Source of the DNA: Faecalicatena fissicatena
GTDB lineage: Bacteria > Bacillota > Clostridia > Lachnospirales > Lachnospiraceae
Assembly (NCBI GenBank): GCA_001028025.1
Contig: LDAQ01000009.1
Span: forward strand, 62,001 to 126,000
Length of the DNA: 64,000 nt
Reading direction: 5' to 3'
A program made the translations under genes and the position numbers. A model generated the notes under the pieces. The model searched no databases and had not been told where the DNA came from. It was given only the letters and a program-made list of their open reading frames with translations. Positions 43,711 to 53,070 of the stretch are shown here, piece by piece (within the stretch, counting starts at the first letter, position 1; every line of letters starts with the position of its first letter).

Positions 43711-46500
43711 ATGAAAAGGATCATTAAAAAAGGAATTGCGTTTATTGCAGCGGGAGCTATTACGTTAACAGCGGCGCTTCCTGCAACGAGTATTAAAGCC
43801 GAGGACACTACAGGAAGAGAAGCGGCAACACAATTTATGGATTGCTTTTTACCCATGCCCATTGTAGAAGAATTATCAAACGATTGCTGGGGAACCACTG
43901 CGGTGGGGCCGCGAGATCAGGGGAATGGGCTGGAAGACAGAGACTTGTCGGACTATTCTTATTGGGACGGCGGAATAATTAAAGATGACGATTCCGGAAA
44001 GTATTATATGTTTGCCAGCAGATGGGATAATGAAAGTGGGCATAACGGTTGGATGCATTCCGATGCCATCTATGCCACCAGTGATAACTTTTATGGTCCA
44101 TATACGGATCAGGGAAAATTATGGCCGGATGATGCTGACGGATCCGGACACAATGTCTTCCCATTTAAGTTAAGTGAAAGTGATCCTCTGTATGGGGAGT
44201 ATAAATACGCGGTTGTTACAAGCGATGCTTTCAAAAACAGCGATAAGGTAAATGGCGCAATCCATGTGTCCAAAAGCCTGGATGGTCCATGGATATCTCT
44301 TGGCATCATGCAGGGCAAAGATGGGGCAGATTTGTACAAGTCTAACATCTGCATTATTGTGAGACCTGACGGAAAATATGAGACAATTAACCGGAATGGA
44401 GATATCTGGACGGCTGATACGATTGAAGGACCATGGACCGTTGAGTCAAACGGCCTGTGGTGGAATGTGGAAGGAATGCCTACAAGTAATGTGGAAGATC
44501 CGGTTATGTGGTATTCTGACGGTCTGTATCACTGTATTGCTAATAAGTGGGATGCCCGTCAGGCTTATTATCTGACATCTGAAGACGGACTGACTAACTG
44601 GGTGCGGCATTCAGGAATAGCGTACACACCGACACAGACATTTTTAAGTTATGAGGATGGAACAGAAAATAACTGGACCAAATTGGAAAGGCCCAATGTA
44701 TATATTGAGGACGGACAGTTAAAAGCTTTCTTATTTGCGGTAATCGATGTACAGAAAGAAGAGGATCACGGCGGTGACGACCATGGGAGCAAGGTTATTA
44801 TTGTACCGTTTGACGGAGAAAAATTAAAAGAGTTCGCAAAGACGGATGTATATGTTGATCCCTTAAAAAACAGGGCAGGAATTACTCCGATAGCTGACAG
44901 TACGGTTCAGTCATGGGGAAATGAAAATGGAAAGAATTATGGTGGTGAAACATTCCTCCAACTCCAGAAAAATAACAGCCAGGGAATATTTGGAGAAGGG
45001 ACAAGACCTGACAGCGGTTATGACTGCAAAATTTCGTTTATAAAATATGACATTTCCGAGTTCGAAGAGGGAAGTATAGACAGTGCTGTATTATCTCTGG
45101 TCTTCGAGGGATCATATGGTGCAAAGACGGATGAAGATAGTATACAGGCCGTATTAGCAGATTCAGAATGGACAGAAGGAATCGGAATAGAGAATGTAAA
45201 CGGCAATCAGGCTGATGAAGGCACACTGATATGGGGAAATCAGCCGACATTACACTATGATCCGGAGGATATGGAGAATACAGTTGCTGCTTCAGCAGCA
45301 TTTGCAACAGATGTTTCTCCTGTTGAAGTAAAACTGGATGTGACTAAATTAGTAAAACAGTTCAGAGAGAGTAATCCAGATGAAAATATAATTACTATGG
45401 CGCTTTGTGATACAGAGGGGAACAGACTCCATATTGGAAGCCGGGAAGGCGGAGAAACGCGGGTACCTAAACTGAGCATTCATACCTCAGTATCTGAAAT
45501 AAACGTTACAGGTGTTACGGTAACACCGGACAAGCTGGAGCTTGAAGTGGATGGCCAGCAGCAGATTTCGGCCGAGGTTGCACCGGCCGATGCTGCTAAC
45601 AAAAATGTTACATGGACACCAAAGGACAGTAGTATAGCAGAAGTTGATAACACGGGAATGGTGACGGCAAAGTCAGCAGGGACTACTATGATTACGGCTA
45701 AAACAGAAGATGGCGGTTTTGAGGCTTCCTGTGAGGTTACGGTAACTGAAAAGGCACCGGAGGAGATTGCGGTGACGGGTATTACGATTGATCCTGCGGA
45801 ACTTACCCTGAAGACAGGATATGTTGAAAAGCTGAATGCAGAAGTGCTTCCAGCCGATGCCACAAATAAAAATATCGAGTGGGTTTCTGAGAACAAAGAA
45901 GCAGCAGAAGTAGACAGTGAAGGGAATGTTACTGCAAAGGCGCCGGGAACAACGGTAGTGACAGCGAAAACAGAAGACGGAGGCTTTAAAGCTGAGTGTA
46001 CCGTTACGGTAGAAGAGAATGCACCGGAGATCGTGAAAGTAACCGGAGTTACTCTTACACCAGCGGAACTTGCATTAAATACAGGTGAATCCGGAAAGCT
46101 GACGGCTTCTGCTGCACCAGAAAACGCTGCTAATAAAAATGTAACATGGGTATCTGAAGACAGCAGTATAGCAGAAGTGGATGCGAACGGCAACGTGACG
46201 GCAAAAGCGGCAGGCGTTACAACAGTTACAGTAAAGACGGAGGATGGTAATTATACAGCAGGCTGCAAGATCACTGTAAAAGCAAAAAATGCGGGAAATA
46301 ATAACAACAATAACAGTAATAACAACAATACAGTGAACGGTGATAAAAATAAACCGGCTTCTAATAACGGAACTACAGTTAGTACGGTAAAAACAGGCGA
46401 TACCACCAGCATCATGTTCACTATAGTTTTACTGGCTGGTGCAGCAGCAGTAAGCATTGGCTGTGTAGTGATTAGAAAAAAAGGAAAGAGCAGAAGGTAA
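43711..46500 (+). CDS. Cell-surface beta-propeller glycosidase with DNRLRE and three Big_2 domains
   Basis: 929 residues. Signal peptide 1-31. A GH43/GH117-like five-bladed propeller (about 40-385) has Y-W-D-G-G-I-I-K-D-D and V-E-D-P-V-M-W. A DNRLRE-type wall domain follows (about 395-590). Three Big_2 Ig-like repeats lie at about 597-680, 685-770 and 775-855. An Asn-rich linker leads to the motif V-K-T-G-D, a hydrophobic segment and R-R at the end, resembling a sortase signal without the classic LPXTG. It probably cuts a side-chain sugar from a plant or host glycan at the cell wall. Two LacI operators link it to the cluster at 31164. Confidence 0.78.
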   Translation: MKRIIKKGIAFIAAGAITLTAALPATSIKAEDTTGREAATQFMDCFLPMPIVEELSNDCWGTTAVGPRDQGNGLEDRDLSDYSYWDGGIIKDDDSGKYYMFASRWDNESGHNGWMHSDAIYATSDNFYGPYTDQGKLWPDDADGSGHNVFPFKLSESDPLYGEYKYAVVTSDAFKNSDKVNGAIHVSKSLDGPWISLGIMQGKDGADLYKSNICIIVRPDGKYETINRNGDIWTADTIEGPWTVESNGLWWNVEGMPTSNVEDPVMWYSDGLYHCIANKWDARQAYYLTSEDGLTNWVRHSGIAYTPTQTFLSYEDGTENNWTKLERPNVYIEDGQLKAFLFAVIDVQKEEDHGGDDHGSKVIIVPFDGEKLKEFAKTDVYVDPLKNRAGITPIADSTVQSWGNENGKNYGGETFLQLQKNNSQGIFGEGTRPDSGYDCKISFIKYDISEFEEGSIDSAVLSLVFEGSYGAKTDEDSIQAVLADSEWTEGIGIENVNGNQADEGTLIWGNQPTLHYDPEDMENTVAASAAFATDVSPVEVKLDVTKLVKQFRESNPDENIITMALCDTEGNRLHIGSREGGETRVPKLSIHTSVSEINVTGVTVTPDKLELEVDGQQQISAEVAPADAANKNVTWTPKDSSIAEVDNTGMVTAKSAGTTMITAKTEDGGFEASCEVTVTEKAPEEIAVTGITIDPAELTLKTGYVEKLNAEVLPADATNKNIEWVSENKEAAEVDSEGNVTAKAPGTTVVTAKTEDGGFKAECTVTVEENAPEIVKVTGVTLTPAELALNTGESGKLTASAAPENAANKNVTWVSEDSSIAEVDANGNVTAKAAGVTTVTVKTEDGNYTAGCKITVKAKNAGNNNNNNSNNNNTVNGDKNKPASNNGTTVSTVKTGDTTSIMFTIVLLAGAAAVSIGCVVIRKKGKSRR
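45499..46280 (+). repeat. Tandem coding repeats of the Big_2 domains
   Basis: Three units of about 260-265 bp, each with matching phrases such as gct-aac/aat-aaa-aat and aca-gaa-gat-ggc. They encode the Big_2 domains of the surface glycosidase. Confidence 0.75.
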
Positions 46501-46535
46501 GACGGATCAGTGCTAAAACATTGAGAAAGCCTAAA

Positions 46536-46572
46536 AAAGTGCGCAAATTGGAGAAATCTATTTGCGCACTTT
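46536..46572 (+). terminator. Intrinsic terminator after the glycosidase gene
   Basis: Perfect stem AAAGTGCGCAAAT/ATTTGCGCACTTT, followed by ATTTTAAA. Confidence 0.85.
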
Positions 46573-46728
46573 ATTTTAAACCATAATAAGGAACCTGCTG
46601 TTCAAAGCTGCCGCTTTCCCGCCCTCCACAATTTTCCCGCCCCAACCCTCTTCCCCTGGGGAGGAACTTGTTGTATACTAATTTTAAGTATGTCAACGCA
46701 AAATATGCTCATACGGGAGGAAAAAGCA

Positions 46729-48333
46729 GTGTACAAAGTTTTACTGGTAGATGACGAAATCCTTGTGCGCGAGGCGATCGGTGCAAAGATTGAATGGGAA
46801 CAGCTGGGGTTTGAGCTGGTTGGGGATTGTGAGAACGGCAAGGCTGCGATTGAGTTTTTAAAAGAGACACAGGTTGATGTGGTGCTTACAGATATCTGTA
46901 TGCCCTATATCGACGGTATGGGGCTGAGTAAGTATATTTACGAGAATCTGCCTCAGACTACGACAATTATTTTCAGCGGATACAGTGATTTTGAATATGC
47001 CAAGCAGGCAATCCAGTATAAGGTTGCCGAGTATATACTGAAGCCGGTTACTGCAAAGGAATTGTCTGAAGTGCTGAGTCGGATCAGGGAGAAGCTGGAC
47101 AGCGAGAGACAGCAGGAACAGAAGATGGATGAACTGACGAAGGTTTATCAGAGTTATACGAAGAATGAGGCCCTGATCATATCCAGGGCGCTTTCACGAC
47201 TGATCAGGGGAACCCAAGACGTGGAGACAAGCCTTCGGGAACTGGAAGAGTTTGGCATTACAATTAAAGGGGCGTCTTACCGGGTAGCGGCAGTGGACAT
47301 TGATGTATACTCGGATTTATACGAAATTGACGATGAGCTGAAGAAAGAGAGTGCGCTGATGTCTTTTGTTGTGGAGAATATCAGCAATGAAATTGTGAAT
47401 AACCATAATGCAGGACTGGCATACCGGGATTCCGACAACAGGGTATGTATCCTTTTTCTTACAAATAAACCAAAAGAATTTGCAAACGAAGTGAATATCA
47501 TTTGCCGGGAGATTAAAGATACGGTTTATGATGCGATGAAACTGAGTGTTTCCATGGGCATAGGGGTTTATGTCACGTCACTGGGGGAACTTTCCAAATC
47601 TTACGATTCTGCCACGGGTATCCTGAAGTTCCGCTATACCCAGGGCAGCGGTATGCTATTTGACTGTGAACAGGTTCCGCCGGCCGGCAATCCGATGGAG
47701 CTGGAACAGGATTTTAAAGATATTTCTGCAGCAGTCAAAGCAAAGGATGAAGCGATTCTTTATGAAGTTCTGGATCATGTTGAGAGTTGGATGAAATCCG
47801 GGTATGTCAGCAGAAACAAGGCGGTGGCTTACCTCCACCAGGTACTTCGCATCATCTCTTTGACGGTGCAGGAGACGGTTGAGGATTTTTCGCTGAAAGA
47901 TTCGGACATATCCGGCATTACTGATGCAAGGAATCTGGAAAAGGCCATGAAGCTGATCCGGGAATATGCAGCCAGAGGAATGGAGGCAGTAAGTGCTGTC
48001 GGGCAGACAAGCGCAGAGCGCCTGGCAGTTCTGGCGATGGACTATATCAAAGAAAATTACAGCAATCAGGATCTGGGGCTGAATGACATCTGTGAGTATC
48101 TGAACATCAGCACCAGCCGGTTCAGCAGCATTTTCAAGGAGGCCACGGGGAAGACGTTCACCGAAGTTCTCACCGGAGTCCGCATGGACCGGGCAAAGCA
48201 GCTTCTGCGTCAGACAAGCCTGAAGAATTATGAGATTGCAGAGAAAGTGGGGTTCAGCGATCCTCACTATTTCAGCATTGCATTTAAGAAAATGACAGGA
48301 AAAACTCCGAAGGAGTATGCCAGGGAGAGCTAA
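46729..48333 (+). CDS. YesN-type response regulator with AraC domain
   Basis: 534 residues from a GTG at 46729 with ATACGGGAGG upstream; an ATG at 46690 would put the ribosome site inside the gene. The start V-Y-K-V-L-L-V-D-D-E is typical. REC has the phosphoacceptor Asp in V-V-L-T-D-I-C-M-P and Lys in L-K-P-V. An uncharacterised middle region and an AraC double HTH (about 430-534; I-A-E-K-V-G-F-S-D-P-H-Y-F) follow. First gene of the sensor operon with the kinase 3 bp downstream. Its likely target is the ABC transporter at 52043. Confidence 0.9.
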   Translation: MYKVLLVDDEILVREAIGAKIEWEQLGFELVGDCENGKAAIEFLKETQVDVVLTDICMPYIDGMGLSKYIYENLPQTTTIIFSGYSDFEYAKQAIQYKVAEYILKPVTAKELSEVLSRIREKLDSERQQEQKMDELTKVYQSYTKNEALIISRALSRLIRGTQDVETSLRELEEFGITIKGASYRVAAVDIDVYSDLYEIDDELKKESALMSFVVENISNEIVNNHNAGLAYRDSDNRVCILFLTNKPKEFANEVNIICREIKDTVYDAMKLSVSMGIGVYVTSLGELSKSYDSATGILKFRYTQGSGMLFDCEQVPPAGNPMELEQDFKDISAAVKAKDEAILYEVLDHVESWMKSGYVSRNKAVAYLHQVLRIISLTVQETVEDFSLKDSDISGITDARNLEKAMKLIREYAARGMEAVSAVGQTSAERLAVLAMDYIKENYSNQDLGLNDICEYLNISTSRFSSIFKEATGKTFTEVLTGVRMDRAKQLLRQTSLKNYEIAEKVGFSDPHYFSIAFKKMTGKTPKEYARES

Positions 48334-48336
48334 TAC

Positions 48337-50142
48337 ATGAAGAAAGAACGTGAATCCAGGACGGTATTTGGCAGATTTAAAAGTATCCAGAGCACAATTA
48401 TGGTTTCCTTTTCCGTGCTGATGGTGATTGCAGTGCTGATCTTCCTGTTTATTGCATTGAATTTTACAAAGAATACAATCTATGAAAATTCAATCGATTT
48501 TACTTCTCAGATTATTAAGCAGGTGAACTATGATATCGATTCCTATATGGATTATATGCTGAATATATCTTCGATTGTTGCGGCAAACAGCGACGTGGCG
48601 AATTATCTGTATAATACGCAGCAGTCGGAAGAAGAGATGGCAGCGGAAAAAGAACGTATTATCCCCCTGTTTAAAACGATACGGAACAGCAGGAACGATA
48701 TTTATAATATTGCGGTGGTGGCAGACAACGGGCGCAGTATTTTAAATGAGGATGAGGATGAGTTTACAGAATATATTGACATCCGGGAGCAGAGCTGGTA
48801 TCAGGCGGCTCTGACGTCAAAGAAGGGAATCGCCATTTCTTCTTCCCATGTGCAGAATGCCATAAAGAGCAGTTACAAATGGGTCATTACCTTGAGCAGG
48901 CCCCTGAAAAACTACCAGACCGGCGAAAACGCCGGAGTATTTTTTGTAGATCTCAACTACAATGCCATCAGTTCTCTGTGCAGCAATAATAATATCGGCA
49001 ACAGCGGATATATCTTTATTCTGGACGAAGAGGGGAATATAATCTATCATCCGAAGCAGCAGCTGATGTATGGCGGCCTGAAGACGGAGAATATAGATGA
49101 GATCATGTCCAGTACGGAGGACCATTTTCAGTCCAGGGAAGGGGATAAGCTCTATACCATTTCAAAATCAGACGTGACAGGCTGGACGGTTGTGGGTGCT
49201 GCCTATACATCGGAGCTTTTGAAAAATAATAAGCAGGCGCAGATGCTTTATCTGTTGGTTGCAGGTGTGCTTCTGCTGGGGGTTATTGTGATATCCAGCA
49301 TTATTTCCCGGGAGATTACAAAACCGATCCGTCAGCTCAGGGATTCCATGAGCATGGTGGAGGCAGGCCAGTTTGACAAAGCGAATGTACCGGTTACCGC
49401 GGCAAATGAGGTAGGAAGTCTGAGTAAATCCTTTAACGTTATGACAGAGCGCATCCATACACTGATGGAGCAGAATGTATACGAACAGAAGCAGAAACGC
49501 AAGAATGAGCTGAAAGCGCTGCAGGCACAGATCAATCCGCATTTTCTTTACAATACGCTGGATTCAATTATCTGGATGTCGGAGGCGGGAAGAAATGATG
49601 AAGTTATGCTCATGACGTCAGCCCTGGCCCGTCTGCTTCGGCAAAGTATCAGCAACGACAAGGAACAGGTTACGATCTCGGAGGAGATTGAGTATGTGCG
49701 CAGCTATCTGACCATCCAGAAGATGAGATATAAAGATAAGCTGGAATATTCCATTGACGTCTCCCCGGATATTAACAATGTCATGATTATTAAGTTTGCG
49801 CTGCAGCCTATCGTAGAGAATGCAATTTATCATGGGCTGAAGTATAAAGACACGAAGGGAAATCTAAGCATCAGAGGATATGCGCGGGGCAGAAAAGCCT
49901 ACATTACGATCGCGGATGACGGTGTAGGAATGGAAGAAGAAGCTCTGGAGCACATTTTTGATGAGACCAGAAAAGAACACAAATCAAACGGTGTGGGCGT
50001 GCCCAATGTGCAGAAGAGGCTGAAACTTTATTATGGTCCGGAATATGGAATATCTTATATCAGCAGGAAGGAGGTTGGAACAGTGGCTACCGTTACGGTG
50101 CCGCTGGAGGGAAGAGCAGATGAAGAAGAAATACACAAGTAA
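48337..50142 (+). CDS. YesM-type sensor histidine kinase
   Basis: 601 residues: TM1 about 24-46, dCache-like external domain (about 50-300; G-Y-I-F-I-L-D-E-E-G), TM2 about 308-328, HAMP, then the His_kinase segment with I-N-P-H-F-L-Y-N-T-L near 396 and a HATPase with E-N-A-I-Y-H-G and D-D-G-V-G-M. Normal length, with no extra C-terminal domain, unlike the kinase at 9268. It overlaps the sugar-binding gene by 23 bp. Confidence 0.9.
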   Translation: MKKERESRTVFGRFKSIQSTIMVSFSVLMVIAVLIFLFIALNFTKNTIYENSIDFTSQIIKQVNYDIDSYMDYMLNISSIVAANSDVANYLYNTQQSEEEMAAEKERIIPLFKTIRNSRNDIYNIAVVADNGRSILNEDEDEFTEYIDIREQSWYQAALTSKKGIAISSSHVQNAIKSSYKWVITLSRPLKNYQTGENAGVFFVDLNYNAISSLCSNNNIGNSGYIFILDEEGNIIYHPKQQLMYGGLKTENIDEIMSSTEDHFQSREGDKLYTISKSDVTGWTVVGAAYTSELLKNNKQAQMLYLLVAGVLLLGVIVISSIISREITKPIRQLRDSMSMVEAGQFDKANVPVTAANEVGSLSKSFNVMTERIHTLMEQNVYEQKQKRKNELKALQAQINPHFLYNTLDSIIWMSEAGRNDEVMLMTSALARLLRQSISNDKEQVTISEEIEYVRSYLTIQKMRYKDKLEYSIDVSPDINNVMIIKFALQPIVENAIYHGLKYKDTKGNLSIRGYARGRKAYITIADDGVGMEEEALEHIFDETRKEHKSNGVGVPNVQKRLKLYYGPEYGISYISRKEVGTVATVTVPLEGRADEEEIHK

Positions 50143-51121
50143 AAGAATTATAACAGGTATGTTTTTATGCTGCATTCTCACTGCGCTTTTCCTGGTCGTT
50201 TTCAGCCTGCTTCATATGCAGGATCAGGATCAGAAAGTGTATAAGATCATTTTAATTCCCAAAACGATTGATGAGAAGAATGGATTCTGGACCTCCCTGA
50301 TTGCAGGCGCGGAGCTGGGGGCGGAAGAGTTCAAATCAGATATTGAGATTGTAGGCGGTAAGTCCGAAACCGATGTGGAGGGGCAGATCAAGTGCATCAA
50401 AGAAAGCATTGAAAAGATGCCGGATGCCATGCTGGTGGCACCGTGCAGCTATTCAGAGATGTCAGAGGCTCTTCAGGACGTTGTGGACAGCGGGATCAAA
50501 CTGATACTGATTGATTCCGTCATAGATCGGGACATTGCCCAGGGAGTTGTTGCAACGGACAATTATCTGGCAGGCCGGGAACTGGGAGAATTTACCCGCG
50601 GACTGCTGTCAGAAAATTCTCAGATTGGTATTGTGGCCCATGTAAAGGGAGCTTCCACTGCCATAGAGCGGGAAAACGGCATGAGAGAAGGCCTGGGCGA
50701 TTATGAGAAACAGGTTATGGATGTTGTTTTCTGCGGTTCATCCTATGAAAAAGCATACTCACTGACTGTGGATATGCTGAATAAATATCCGGAGATGGGT
50801 GTTATCATGGGAACAAATGAGTATGCGGCGGTAGGGGCGGCGAGAGCGGTGAAGGACCTGGGGCTTGCGGGCAGGGTCAAAGTAGTCGGTTTTGATAACT
50901 CTATTGAGGAGATTCAGCTGCTGGAAGAAGGTGTATTTCAGGGGATTATCATACAAAAGCCATTTAACATCGGATATCTGGGTGTTGAGCAGGCGGTGAA
51001 TGTCCTGGACGGGAAAAAGGCTGATAAAAATGTGGATTCTGGATGCAAGATGATTACGAAAGAAAACATGTACGAAGAGGAGAATCAGAGGCTGCTTTAC
51101 CCATTTACAGGACAGCAGTAA
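50120..51121 (+). CDS. Membrane-anchored sugar-binding protein, sensor subunit of the two-component system
   Basis: 333 residues from the ATG at 50120 (GGAGGGAAG upstream, inside the kinase gene). It has an N-terminal TM (about 11-32) instead of a lipobox, then a periplasmic-binding type-1 fold of the ribose/xylose class (I-I-L-I-P-K-T, N-G-F-W, V-V-G-F-D-N-S). No permease or ATPase follows directly. This matches the known arrangement in which a sugar-binding protein (XylFII-like) presents the ligand to a LytS/YesM kinase in Clostridia. The sugar is unknown, probably that of the transporter at 52043. Confidence 0.82.
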   Translation: MKKKYTSKRIITGMFLCCILTALFLVVFSLLHMQDQDQKVYKIILIPKTIDEKNGFWTSLIAGAELGAEEFKSDIEIVGGKSETDVEGQIKCIKESIEKMPDAMLVAPCSYSEMSEALQDVVDSGIKLILIDSVIDRDIAQGVVATDNYLAGRELGEFTRGLLSENSQIGIVAHVKGASTAIERENGMREGLGDYEKQVMDVVFCGSSYEKAYSLTVDMLNKYPEMGVIMGTNEYAAVGAARAVKDLGLAGRVKVVGFDNSIEEIQLLEEGVFQGIIIQKPFNIGYLGVEQAVNVLDGKKADKNVDSGCKMITKENMYEEENQRLLYPFTGQQ

Positions 51122-51170
51122 AGTATGTGGATAAGTCTGCAGTAAGAGATAAATAACATAAAAACAATAA

Positions 51171-51228
51171 GAAAAAGGTTAAAAAATTACGGTCGATATT
51201 TTTAGACTGTAATTTTTTAACCTTTTTC
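51171..51228. terminator. Intrinsic terminator after the sensor operon
   Basis: GAAAAAGGTTAAAAAATTAC pairs with GTAATTTTTTAACCTTTTTC (outer parts of a 23-bp stem with one mismatch). A/T runs inside the stem make it bidirectional, serving also the minus-strand lipoprotein gene. Confidence 0.85.
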
Positions 51229-51304
51229 AGTAAAATTTTCAATTTAATAAAAAGTTAATAAATATTATACTATGTGTAAATCTTGATTGTAAATGTTTGT
51301 TGAC

Positions 51305-51826
51305 TCAGTTTTCTGTTTCTTTGGTGGAAACTTCCGGGTTAAGATAAGAGTACTGAAGAGCCTTCTGGGTTTCGGTAGTAACAACCATTAGAAGGATATT
51401 ACCGTTTTCAAGATACCAGACATCTCCGTAGTTGGTCTGATTCTCTGAATCATAGCCGCTTTCGCCGTAGGTATCTTCCACATCCTGATGGATTTTATCG
51501 TATACGTCCTTCAGGGCCTTCTCTTCATCTGTACCGTAAGTCCAGGCGACACACATTAGTTTATCGTTGTCGTCGAACATGTATTTTACTGTTCCCTCCT
51601 GATCAAGATAGTTCTTGGCGAACTCGTAAGTGGTTCCGTTATATATGGATTCATAGGTTGTATAGTCATCGCCTTCCTCGGCGATCACATCATCAACAGA
51701 GTTCTCCCAGGTCATCTTTGTGAATGGACATTCGACAGCCGGCGGCTGCTTTTTACATCCTGTAAGAGTGGTTGCGGCAAGAACTAAAATCAGTGATACA
51801 GAAAAAAATGTACGTAAGTGTTTCAT
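51305..51826 (-). CDS. Small lipoprotein of unknown function
   Basis: 173 residues from the ATG at 51826 with AAGGAGGTT upstream; a longer open frame to 52060 is not supported. Signal peptide with lipobox L-T-G-C at about residue 22, then an acidic domain containing two similar strands (K-Y-M-F-D-D-N-D-K-L and V-W-Y-L-E-N-G-N-I-L), as in small extracytoplasmic beta-sheet proteins. It lies between the sensor operon and the transporter on the opposite strand. No function recognised. Confidence 0.75.
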   Translation of the reverse strand: MKHLRTFFSVSLILVLAATTLTGCKKQPPAVECPFTKMTWENSVDDVIAEEGDDYTTYESIYNGTTYEFAKNYLDQEGTVKYMFDDNDKLMCVAWTYGTDEEKALKDVYDKIHQDVEDTYGESGYDSENQTNYGDVWYLENGNILLMVVTTETQKALQYSYLNPEVSTKETEN

Positions 51827-51871
51827 GTTAACCTCCTTTTTGTTGCTCATGCTGAGCGGCAAGATAATCGT

Positions 51872-51900
51872 ATTATAATCATGTTTTTCCGGAATTGCAA
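51872..51900 (-). promoter_or_regulatory. Promoter of the small lipoprotein gene
   Basis: On the minus strand TTGCAA (51900-51895), 17-bp spacer, perfect TATAAT (51877-51872). The start would be near 51865, giving a leader of about 40 nt with a good Shine-Dalgarno. Confidence 0.75.
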
Positions 51901-52042
51901 GAGCGGTTTCAGGGGAATGGGATATATGGCAGAGTGTGACGGGGACAAAACAGATACGTACGAGACAGCATTTGAAACAGGATGAGAGAATGAATGCAGC
52001 ATCTCTGAAAGCAGCAAGATTAAAGAAGTAGGAGGAAGAAAA

Positions 52043-53017
52043 GTGGAAAAGATTAAACAAAATCCTTTTGTGAAAAAGGTGGGGTTTAACAGAGTTGTGT
52101 TATGCTTTGTTTTGATTCTTCTGTACGGATTCTTCTGCGCAATGACGCAGGGAGAGTTTGCAGGAATCAGCCGAATTCTGAGTGCCCTTAACTATGCATA
52201 TTTTCTTGGATTTTTATCATTGGGGGTTACCTTTGTAATTGCAACAGGAGGAATTGATTTCTCCATTGGGCCGGTTATGTTCTGCTGCGCACTCGTTTCC
52301 GGATTTAGCCTCATTACATATGGAGTTCCGATGCCGTTAGTTATGGTGATCAGTATTCTGGTAGGCCTTTGTTTCGGTATCTTTAACGGCTACCTGGTAG
52401 CATACTGGTCCGTACCGTCATTCATTACTTCCATGGCAAGTATGAACATTGCCAAGGGGCTTGCATCCGTATTCACAAAGACACAGTCCGTAAGCTGGCC
52501 GCAGTCTTCAGCTGAGGGCGGATGGTACAGATATCTGGTTAAGATGGGAGATATCCCGATCGGCCTGTTTATCTTCCTTGTAGTGGCAGTTGTCTGTGCA
52601 ATTATATTGAATAAGACAAAGATGGGACGTTACATCTTATCACTGGGAAGCAATAAAGAAGCAGTTAGACTTTCCGGAGTTAACGTTAAGAAATGGGAAA
52701 TGACAGCATACATAATCTGCGGAGTTCTGGTTGGGATCGGAGCACTCTTCTATGTATCTGCATACACAACAGTTCAGCCTGGATATGGCGATCAGTACAA
52801 CAACGAAGCGATTGCAGGATGCGTAATGGGAGGAACTTCCATGGCAGGCGGGCTTGCTTCTATCAGCGGAACCGTAATCGGTGTATTTATCATCGCTCTG
52901 CTTCAGGAAGGGATTCTGGCTCTTGGCTTCTCAAAAGATTATCAGCTTATCATTACAGGTATTATTGTTATTGTTGCAGTATTTAGTGATGTTGTCGCAA
53001 GACGCAGAAAGAACTAA
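52043..53017 (+). CDS. CUT2 sugar ABC transporter permease 1
   Basis: 324 residues from a GTG with GGAGGAAG upstream. BPD_transp_2 features: A-T-G-G-I-D-F-S-I-G-P near residue 70 and G-R-Y-I-L-S-L-G-S-N-K-E-A near 193. First gene of a permease-ATPase-permease-binding-protein operon. No consensus promoter is visible before it, which fits activation by the YesN-type regulator at 46729. Confidence 0.88.
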   Translation: MEKIKQNPFVKKVGFNRVVLCFVLILLYGFFCAMTQGEFAGISRILSALNYAYFLGFLSLGVTFVIATGGIDFSIGPVMFCCALVSGFSLITYGVPMPLVMVISILVGLCFGIFNGYLVAYWSVPSFITSMASMNIAKGLASVFTKTQSVSWPQSSAEGGWYRYLVKMGDIPIGLFIFLVVAVVCAIILNKTKMGRYILSLGSNKEAVRLSGVNVKKWEMTAYIICGVLVGIGALFYVSAYTTVQPGYGDQYNNEAIAGCVMGGTSMAGGLASISGTVIGVFIIALLQEGILALGFSKDYQLIITGIIVIVAVFSDVVARRRKN

Positions 53018-53070
53018 TAATGATACATGGAAATCTGAGAGTGAAGAAATAGAAAGGCAAGGGTAAAAGA

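Noticed and set aside
45499..46280. Possible CRISPR-like or VNTR array
   Set aside because: The repeats are in frame, long and diverged, and encode Big_2 domains; no short identical repeats with spacers.
51827..52060. N-terminal extension of the small lipoprotein on the minus strand
   Set aside because: The lipoprotein signal peptide starts at 51826 with AAGGAGG; the extension covers the promoter and the divergent permease start.
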